A stretch of DNA of 64,000 nucleotides. Source: Microcoleus sp. FACHB-1515. GTDB lineage: Bacteria > Cyanobacteriota > Cyanobacteriia > Elainellales > Elainellaceae. Positions 54,971 through 61,194 of this stretch are shown here, piece by piece. The notes below the pieces were generated by a model. It did no database searches and was not told the DNA's origin. It saw nothing but the letters and a program-made list of their open reading frames with translations. The translations under genes and the position numbers were made by a program. The stretch spans positions 26,020 to 90,019 of the forward strand of contig NZ_JACJPO010000063.1 of NCBI RefSeq assembly GCF_014696105.1. The letters are read 5' to 3'. Each line of letters starts with the position of its first letter. The stretch's first letter is position 1.

Positions 54971-55393
54971 TTATGCGGGACTTGCAAACTTCTGAGTCCA
55001 GAAATTATTGGCAAACCCCACACCAAGATGCTGAAATTTGGGATTGAGCAGATTTTCCCGATGTCCCGGCGAGTTCATCCAAGAGGACATTACCTGTTCA
55101 GGTGAAGTCTGTCCTTGGGCAATATTTTCTGCTGCATAACCCCGTGCGTAGCCTGCTTGTGAAATGCGCTCACTAAAATCTGGCTGTCCTGGCAACTGGT
55201 GAGTCAATTGGTTGTGCTGCACCATCAGATTAGTATGATGCTGAGCCGCCGCCATCAATTGCGGATGCAGGCTGAGGGGTGGCGCTCCCGCTCGGCTGCG
55301 CTCTGCATTTGTCAGGTCAAGCACTCTTTGGGCGATGTCTCCACCTCCGCTAGAAGGCTGCGGCGATTGTTGATTGTTTCCTGGGCACGTCAT
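54971..55393 (-). CDS. CAP-domain (SCP/PR-1-like) protein without signal peptide
   Basis: 140 aa: AQRVLDLTNAERSRAGAPPL, LMAAAQHHTNLMVQHNQLTH, AAENIAQGQTSPEQVMSSWM and SPGHRENLLNPKFQHLGVGF are the CAP signature blocks with the conserved His and Glu positions (HHTN, ENIA, GHRENL). Cyanobacterial CAP proteins are normally exported, but here there is no hydrophobic N-terminus (MTCPGNNQQSPQPSSGGGD). It is therefore cytoplasmic or exported by another path. It starts the CAP-protease-peptide set; its stop is 9 bp before the protease start codon. Function of the CAP fold here is unknown. Confidence 0.88.
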   Translation of the reverse strand: MTCPGNNQQSPQPSSGGGDIAQRVLDLTNAERSRAGAPPLSLHPQLMAAAQHHTNLMVQHNQLTHQLPGQPDFSERISQAGYARGYAAENIAQGQTSPEQVMSSWMNSPGHRENLLNPKFQHLGVGFANNFWTQKFASPA

Positions 55394-55438
55394 GGTTGAG
55401 TTTTCTCCGTTAAGTTCAAGGTTTCAGTTGCATTGAAC

Positions 55439-55461
55439 GAAAGCGTTTATAATTCGCTTTC
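55439..55461 (-). promoter_or_regulatory. inverted repeat around a -10-like box upstream of the CAP gene
   Basis: GAAAGCG (55439-55445) and CGCTTTC (55455-55461) are perfect inverted repeats that enclose TTTATAATT, and TATAAA/ATTATA reads as a minus-strand -10 box about 55 bp before the CAP start codon. The pattern suits a repressor binding site over the promoter of the CAP-protease-peptide set. Confidence 0.5.
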
Positions 55462-55508
55462 ATCAAACTTTCCGCCTAAGTTCTGCAACGATTTATGCGG
55501 GAAGTTCA

Positions 55509-55655
55509 ATGAATTCAGTATCTCCTTCAGCCTCTAGAATCACCAGGCAAAATCGAGCAGTGAAACCGCAACTTAACATCATGCAGCCACACTATAAGTT
55601 AGAGATTGAGAGGCTGATCTTGCCTGGTGCAACTCAAAACATCGCAATAAATTGA
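55509..55655 (+). CDS. possible 48-aa small protein
   Basis: An open frame of 48 codons from the ATG at 55509, with GGGAAG five bases upstream, reads MNSVSPSASRITRQNRAVKP and then HYKLEIERLILPGATQNIAIN. It is not cysteine-rich. Part of it lies within an imperfect inverted repeat (55541-55554 and 55616-55629, CACCAGGCAAAATC against GATCTTGCCTGGTG). Coding status is uncertain; the repeat arms may instead belong to an RNA structure. Confidence 0.3.
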   Translation: MNSVSPSASRITRQNRAVKPQLNIMQPHYKLEIERLILPGATQNIAIN

Positions 55656-55801
55656 ACACAGTAGATTGAAAAGTAAGTTGTGTTGACTAACGCTCTTACA
55701 ATCAATTTTTCCCAACTGCTCAAACTGCACAAGCGATCGAGCTAGCTAAATTATTCAAATTGCAGCTTGATCAACCACTAAGCAGCTACAGCAGTGTTTT
55801 G

Positions 55802-55841
55802 TTGACATCTTCTCCGGCCTGAAAGCACGGAAATTCCTCTA
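55802..55841. mobile_element. degenerate IS200/IS605-like end, copy 1
   Basis: TTGACATCTTCTCCGGCCTG followed by AAAGCACGGAAATTCCTC aligns, with a gap, to copy 2 at 56720. The complement reads GAATTTCCGTGC...GATGTCAA, the shape of the right end (omega-RNA region) of IS200/IS605-type elements in cyanobacteria. No transposase remains here. It lies 15 bp before the start of the C39-like peptidase gene. Confidence 0.5.
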
Positions 55842-55855
55842 ATTTTGGTAACTTT

Positions 55856-56710
55856 ATGACACAGCAACTACTTCGGACACGGCAACTACTTCAAGCGATT
55901 GCGTCTACGCCGATCGAAATCAGTCAGCTTCCTGAGCAGGCGGCAATCGAACTGCAAACTCTACTTAAGCAGGCAGGCTACAACGTGGGATCGATCGATG
56001 GCATTGTGGGCGATCGTACCCTTGCTGAATTTGCCGAATTCAAGGAAGCCGTTTGGCTCTCGTCAGGTGAGGATGACCCCAATCGCTACGTGCTGGGTCA
56101 ATCGTCATTCAATAAACTGATTGACATGGCGAGTACGCGGATCGCTCCCACAACGGACGAGGGCATCGGCGCGATTTTACTGCCTGTCGAGTTTGAAGAG
56201 CAAACCGACAATCGTGTGCAGCCGCACCGCACCTGCAACACCACATCCTGCTTTATGGTGGCGCGGTTCTTAGGTGCAGAGATCGACAGCGACGATGCGT
56301 TTTGGAAGATCGTTAACAGGTTTGGCGACACGACCAATCACGCAGTTCAAACCAAAGCCCTTGAAGCGGTGGGAATTCGATCGCGCTTCCGTCAGGATAT
56401 GGGCTTTTCAGATATCGACGAATCCCTGCTCAAAGGTCTACCCGTTGTGATTTCAATTTTTCACCGGGGAACATTAGCCGAACCCAGGGGCGGTCATGTG
56501 ATCGTCTGCATCGGGCGAGACGCGGATGGAGAGAATTACATCTTTCATGATCCGTATGGCTCACTGCTCAACGGCTATCGCGGTCCAGCGACAAACGGTC
56601 GATCGGTGCGCTATTCGCGTAAAATTCTCACCCGCCGCTGGCTGTACGCCCGCAACAACGATCGCGCCGCTGGTTGGGGCAGAACCTTCTACGGGAATAG
56701 CCGGGAATAA
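55856..56710 (+). CDS. peptidoglycan-binding and C39-like cysteine peptidase protein
   Basis: 284 aa. Residues about 25-68 form a PG_binding_1 domain (AAIELQTLLKQAGYNVGSID then GIVGDRTLAEF). The C-terminal half looks like a C39-like papain fold: catalytic Cys in HRTCNTTSCFMVARFLGA (Cys127 or 132), then GGHVIVCIGRD with His, and YIFHDPYG with Asp. No signal peptide. It may process peptides or act on peptidoglycan. It lies between two degenerate IS200/IS605-like ends and upstream of a terminator. The nearby CAP, subtilisin and Cys-peptide genes are on the other strand, so a functional link is only positional. Confidence 0.85.
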   Translation: MTQQLLRTRQLLQAIASTPIEISQLPEQAAIELQTLLKQAGYNVGSIDGIVGDRTLAEFAEFKEAVWLSSGEDDPNRYVLGQSSFNKLIDMASTRIAPTTDEGIGAILLPVEFEEQTDNRVQPHRTCNTTSCFMVARFLGAEIDSDDAFWKIVNRFGDTTNHAVQTKALEAVGIRSRFRQDMGFSDIDESLLKGLPVVISIFHRGTLAEPRGGHVIVCIGRDADGENYIFHDPYGSLLNGYRGPATNGRSVRYSRKILTRRWLYARNNDRAAGWGRTFYGNSRE

Positions 56711-56719
56711 CCTGAAAGC

Positions 56720-56760
56720 TTGACATCCTCTTCCGCTTGGGGCACGGGGATTTCTAGTCC
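56720..56760. mobile_element. degenerate IS200/IS605-like end, copy 2
   Basis: TTGACATCCTCTTCCGCTTG followed by GGGCACGGGGATTTCTAG is the reverse complement of a typical tnpB-element right end (GGGGATTTC-type start, GAGGATGTCAA end). The direction is the same as copy 1, and both copies lack a transposase. Immediately downstream is the terminator hairpin at 56762. Confidence 0.6.
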
Positions 56761-56761
56761 T

Positions 56762-56787
56762 AAAGCCGCTCTTTGAGAGCGGCTTTT
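56762..56787. terminator. bidirectional rho-independent terminator
   Basis: AAAGCCGCTCT and AGAGCGGCTTT form a perfect 11-bp stem with a 4-base TTTG loop, and the 3' arm is followed by T. The arms start with A runs, so it can serve the C39-like gene (plus) and the NB-ARC gene (minus). Confidence 0.85.
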
Positions 56788-56912
56788 CCAGGACAGGAGG
56801 TTTGAGCGATTAATCACAACCCTTTTTTGCCCTCTAAATTTTCCAAAATTGGTTGACTTTGAAGCTCGATGCTTAACCGCTTTAGGGGCAAAAATTGACT
56901 CGTGCAAGAGAT

Positions 56913-58235
56913 TTATTGAATAAACCGTTCAAGCACATAGTTGATCACAAATGGTTGCATTGAGAACAGTTCACCATTCTTGTCAACCAGCGATCGCCGC
57001 ATCAGTGAATAAATTGCTTCTGGTAGCTCTCGTTTGCAGGCTTGGTTGGCAAGATCCTCGCCTAATTCTGCAACAGAAACAGGTTCAGGGCGAGTGGCTA
57101 GCCAACACATTGTTGCCTGCTCAGTGTTTGAGAGTCGGTTGAACTGGCGCTCTAGCAAATTCCGAATATCATCAAAGATTAATCCGCCTTGTACCCATTT
57201 CAAAACCTTTGCAATGCTGCCATTAAACAATTCTTGCGTTGCGATCGCGACGAGCTTGAGTGCTAATGGGTTTCCAGCATAATGTTCGATTAAGGCATTC
57301 CATTCTGCCTCAGTGCCCGTGAATTCGCCATAATGTCGGAACAATTTGCGTCCCTCAGCACCATTCAATCCTGTTAAGCGCAACTCTCGTACCTGAGATT
57401 GATTTCCTGACAGCAACGCAAGCTCTCTCGGCTTTTCTTGACTTGTCAGCAGAATGCAACTTTGGTGTGGAACTTCAGCCAATGTCCGCAACAAATGTCG
57501 GTAGTCTTCACAGCCTGAGCGATCGCGCCCGACTTGACCAGCATTGCTCAAAACGGACTCAATATTGTCAAGAATAAGCAGACATCGAGACTGTTGTAAG
57601 CATTCAATAAGCTGAGACATTTTGCTATCTAGACTGGTCGCAAGTACAAGATTGCAGCACTGTAACTGCCGCAAAGATTGTAGGATATCCTCAACAAACG
57701 CTTCTAAAGAAGGCATCGATTGCAGCGATCGCCAGATCACATTCTCAAACTGATTCTGAATTTGCCGCGCCGTTTTCACCGCTAAAGTACTTTTCCCAAT
57801 TCCACTCATTCCGAACAAGGAAATGAAGCGACAGCGCTCTACACAAATCCATTCATGCAACTGTTTCAGTTCTGTTTCTCGTCCATAAAACATTGACACA
57901 TCGATCGCGGTTCCCCAATCCTGCTGCGATTGAGGTCGTTCAATTTCCTCTGCTGATGCCATTGGTCGAACGCAATCTTCTGGAGCAAGCTGTAAGCCAA
58001 AGCTCCGCATGAAGTATTCGATCGACAGCTTATCAACCGCTTTTTCACGTTTAAGAATGCGAGCAACTGTGTGGATCGATAAACCAGCGCGATCGCTCAA
58101 TTGTTCTTGAGTAAAGCGCCGTCCCCAGTTGTGTTCTGTTTCTGATTCCTGCATCGCTTGTTGTAGTTTGTACCAGCCTTGAGGGGTGAGAATCACTCCG
58201 CGCTCAGCTCGCTTGGTAGAAGATATTGAAGGCAT
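56913..58235 (-). CDS. NB-ARC (STAND) ATPase with N-terminal HTH, no repeat sensor
   Basis: 440 aa from the ATG at 58235, which has AAGGTG upstream. The N-terminal region (about 10-75, LTPQGWYKLQQAMQESETEH and FTQEQLSDRAGLSIHTVARI) is an HTH-like domain that often precedes NB-ARC in cyanobacteria. The ATPase has Walker A FISLFGMSGIGKSTLAVKTA, Walker B CLLILDNIESVL, CILLTSQEKPREL and GNPLALKLVA. Cyanobacterial homologues normally continue into WD40 or TPR repeats; this one stops after SMQPFVINYVLERFIQ. An IS200/IS605-like end and a terminator lie within 200 bp after the stop, so the repeat sensor may have been lost by a rearrangement. Confidence 0.85.
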   Translation of the reverse strand: MPSISSTKRAERGVILTPQGWYKLQQAMQESETEHNWGRRFTQEQLSDRAGLSIHTVARILKREKAVDKLSIEYFMRSFGLQLAPEDCVRPMASAEEIERPQSQQDWGTAIDVSMFYGRETELKQLHEWICVERCRFISLFGMSGIGKSTLAVKTARQIQNQFENVIWRSLQSMPSLEAFVEDILQSLRQLQCCNLVLATSLDSKMSQLIECLQQSRCLLILDNIESVLSNAGQVGRDRSGCEDYRHLLRTLAEVPHQSCILLTSQEKPRELALLSGNQSQVRELRLTGLNGAEGRKLFRHYGEFTGTEAEWNALIEHYAGNPLALKLVAIATQELFNGSIAKVLKWVQGGLIFDDIRNLLERQFNRLSNTEQATMCWLATRPEPVSVAELGEDLANQACKRELPEAIYSLMRRSLVDKNGELFSMQPFVINYVLERFIQ

Positions 58236-58607
58236 AGATGCACCTTGATGAGAATTCAATAGGCTGCGTGATTGCAGCTCAAACTTTGACTTTTTCCTGG
58301 ATGAATCTATGGGTGTTCGCCGCTAGAGACCGAGAATTCTGCGTATGTTTACAAAAGTATAAGAATTTTAGTCGTCTGCCGCGTTGCGCTCTTTGGAAAG
58401 CCCCCTAAATCCCCCATGAATGGGGGACTTTGAGGATTGTGGGTGGGGGCGATCGAGTGTTTGACAGGTTGCGGTGATGGGTGGCTGCTTGCGGGTCGAA
58501 AGTTCCATTTATGGAGGATCTAGCAAACTTTGAGGAAATCGCAGCCATTGCATCGAACTCACGTTGGCAGAATGCCTGGAGCGATGGCAGATGGCGATCG
58601 AAATTTT
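58236..58607. other. intergenic region with half of a CCCCCTAAATCCCCC element
   Basis: 372 bp. At 58401-58426 stands CCCCCTAAAT followed by a perfect 7-bp hairpin (CCCCCAT and ATGGGGG around GA). It resembles the 24218 element but has only one arm. The gap ends at the CHAT gene stop; a 45-codon frame from 58511 overlaps that gene and is not supported. Confidence 0.55.
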
Positions 58608-61184
58608 TTATAGCCAATTGCCGATCAAAGCATAGTTACCCCAAATATGAGGCGTAGTATATCCGCTTTGAATGAGCGCAAGTTGAGCTTGACGAACTGC
58701 TTCCGCCTTGGTGATTCCGGGTTGAGACAGCGCTTGGTAAAATTGCGCCATAAATTCAGTATTTGGGATATCTTGGGCGATCCATAGTGTTGATAAAACG
58801 CTGCGGGTTCCGGTTCTGGCAGCAAGTCCTGCTAATCCCAAAACAGCACGATTATCGCCACTTGCGGTTTCACAAGCGCTTAACACTAATAGCTCTAAAG
58901 GACGAACGCCGCTGCGACTGCTGACCTGAATTAAATCGCTTAATGTGTTTGCGGTGATGCGTTCTTGATAGGCAACTACGTAAGTTTCTGCCGGATCAGA
59001 ACTGAAGGTTCCATGCGTCTTCCAGTGAATGGCTGAGAACTCGCGAGTTTGTAATTGTTGATGAATGTTTTCGATCGTAAAAGCCTGGTTAATTAAAGGA
59101 GTCCCGATCGCCACCGATCGCGCAATTCGATCGATCTCTTCTTGCAGCTTCAAAATTGGCGGATATTCCGTTTCATCGATCGTTTGCTCAATGCCAACGC
59201 CGCCAATACTGACCCTCAGCGCTTCAGGAGAGGGACTAGGCGTGAACACTTCTAAACGCGGGGCGATCGCGACGGCATAGCTTTCGATTAGGTATCGATC
59301 GCCATCGTGAAGAATGGACATCGGCACATTTCGCAACGCACCATCTAACACAAATACCAGCGTTTCAACAGAGGTTTGCGTCAGTTCTGCCTCTAGCGGT
59401 TTGATAATCCAGCTATATAGCGTTTTTGCGCCTGCTAATACTTCGGGTGTGCGACTGGGAATTTCTAAATTTTCTCGCAGCGATCGAATCGTTTGTTCAG
59501 TCGATCGCGCCTCAATTGAAGTTTCAGCGTAAATTAATTGATTCGGTTGATTGGGAAATTGAGCGATGATTGCAATGCGGTCGTCGCTGTCATTTTGCAG
59601 CAGAATCGGGTAAATAATTGCAGCTTTGTTATCTTGAATTTCGCTGACTTGTTCAAGATTCGCTAACGTGCAGCCTAGATAGTTTTCTAATTCCGCAAGC
59701 TGTAATCCATCGACGGTTTGAATTGCTTGCTGAAGCTGGGTTTGACTAGGTGACTGCCCTGAATTGTCACTGAGTAACAGTGCAATAAATTCACGATACA
59801 CAGGTTCAACATTATCGCGAAACGAGAACTGCACATCCGGATTGACGCTGAGTAGATCGGCACGAATCGATCGCAACGTCGCGATCGCAGCTTGATAGGA
59901 AGCGATCGCATCCTCGCGCTGATTTTCCTTTTGCGCTAAACGTCCCAGTTGCCACTCCCAGCGATAGCGAATTTCGGGAGCCTGAATGGTTTCCATTTTC
60001 AGCAACGCCTGCTCGGTGAGTGTTTGAGCATCTGTCCACTGTCCAGTCTTTTCGTATAGGCTGCCGAGTTGCCCTAGCGCATAAGATTCTGCCCGCAGAT
60101 CGTTCAATGTTTTTGCTTGTTGAATTGCGGTTGCAAGAAGTTGAGCAATGCCTAAATCTGAATCATGACTCTGGGTCAGTTTCATCCAGCTTTCAGTGAA
60201 ATGAATGGCCGTATAAATTGCGGTTCGACCTGTCGGTAGTTGCTGAATGTTTTGTTCGAGAATGGGCAGTTGACGCAGTGCAGTTTCGGTCTGCTGCATG
60301 GCAATCAGAAGGCTGAAGCGATTAAGCTGTGCGGGTAATGAACCGTCTAAATCATGCGCTTGCTGATAGTAATTGAGTGCTGCTTGCAGATGTTCGGCGG
60401 CAGGTCGTCCGATCGCCAACAGTCGATCGCCTGTTGCCCATTCGGTATTGCCTAACTCCAGCGAAATCAAGCTGCGGTTGGCTGGATTGGTTGCGATCGC
60501 TAAGCTTTCTTTAAGTCGATCGCGGGAGCCATCGAGATCGCCAATCTGCCGCAGAACACTTCCCAAATTCCGTAAAACAATGGCTTTTAATTCATTCGGT
60601 TGCTGTTGAATTTGCTGGTAAATTTGCTGTAATAAATCGGCTGACTGACGAGTGAATCCTAATGCTTGTAAAGCTCTGGCCTGATTGATTTGGGCGATCG
60701 CGATGCCCTCTTGATTTCCAGCTTGAGCATAGGCCTGAGCCGCAGTTTGCCAAGCGGTGAGCGCGGCTTCTAACTGATTTTGCAGCCAGTAAAGTTTGCC
60801 TTGCGTATTCAAAGCTTTGGCGTAGATTTCAGCTTGGTCTGAAGTTGGAGTTGCTTCAGATAAAAGCTTCAAGCTGGCCTCGATCGATGTTTGTGCAAGT
60901 TCTAGCTGGCCGAGTTGCTGATAGGCGAGCGATAAGTTGCTGAGCGTGAGTGCTTGACCCAGCGGATTTTGTTCGGCAATGAAATTTTGATTGGCCTGCT
61001 GCCAAAGCGCGATCGCTTCAGAAAACTGTTCGCGATCGTAAAGCGTAATGCCTTGCTGAAGTAATGACTGAGCCGAATTCGATCGAACAGTTGTTGCAGT
61101 CACGGGCGTAAAATTGGCGATCGCAGGCGCACCGATCGCAAGCATCAAACTCAGCAGAAAAATCAGGATCGATCGCAGCATCAT
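58608..61184 (-). CDS. CHAT-domain protease with TPR repeats
   Basis: 858 aa from the ATG at 61184, six bases after AAGGAG; a longer frame to 61205 lacks it. A signal peptide (MMLRSILIFLLSLMLAIGAP then AIANFTP) suggests export or membrane attachment. TPR repeats fill about 40-440 (for example SEAIALWQQANQNFIAEQNP). The C-terminal CHAT domain (about 545-858) has the catalytic His in SAIHWKTHGTF and Cys in LLVLSACETASGDN. CHAT-TPR proteins are caspase-like peptidases in cyanobacteria. It follows a two-partner-secretion protein gene, which overlaps it by 11 bp if the longer start were used. Confidence 0.9.
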   Translation of the reverse strand: MMLRSILIFLLSLMLAIGAPAIANFTPVTATTVRSNSAQSLLQQGITLYDREQFSEAIALWQQANQNFIAEQNPLGQALTLSNLSLAYQQLGQLELAQTSIEASLKLLSEATPTSDQAEIYAKALNTQGKLYWLQNQLEAALTAWQTAAQAYAQAGNQEGIAIAQINQARALQALGFTRQSADLLQQIYQQIQQQPNELKAIVLRNLGSVLRQIGDLDGSRDRLKESLAIATNPANRSLISLELGNTEWATGDRLLAIGRPAAEHLQAALNYYQQAHDLDGSLPAQLNRFSLLIAMQQTETALRQLPILEQNIQQLPTGRTAIYTAIHFTESWMKLTQSHDSDLGIAQLLATAIQQAKTLNDLRAESYALGQLGSLYEKTGQWTDAQTLTEQALLKMETIQAPEIRYRWEWQLGRLAQKENQREDAIASYQAAIATLRSIRADLLSVNPDVQFSFRDNVEPVYREFIALLLSDNSGQSPSQTQLQQAIQTVDGLQLAELENYLGCTLANLEQVSEIQDNKAAIIYPILLQNDSDDRIAIIAQFPNQPNQLIYAETSIEARSTEQTIRSLRENLEIPSRTPEVLAGAKTLYSWIIKPLEAELTQTSVETLVFVLDGALRNVPMSILHDGDRYLIESYAVAIAPRLEVFTPSPSPEALRVSIGGVGIEQTIDETEYPPILKLQEEIDRIARSVAIGTPLINQAFTIENIHQQLQTREFSAIHWKTHGTFSSDPAETYVVAYQERITANTLSDLIQVSSRSGVRPLELLVLSACETASGDNRAVLGLAGLAARTGTRSVLSTLWIAQDIPNTEFMAQFYQALSQPGITKAEAVRQAQLALIQSGYTTPHIWGNYALIGNWL

Positions 61185-61194
61185 TGCCTTCTCC

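Noticed and set aside
58511..58648. Plus-strand frame beginning MEDLANFEEIAAIAS
   Set aside because: It looks coding-like at the start but runs into the end of the CHAT gene on the other strand and has no known similarity; could be a gene remnant, not supported.
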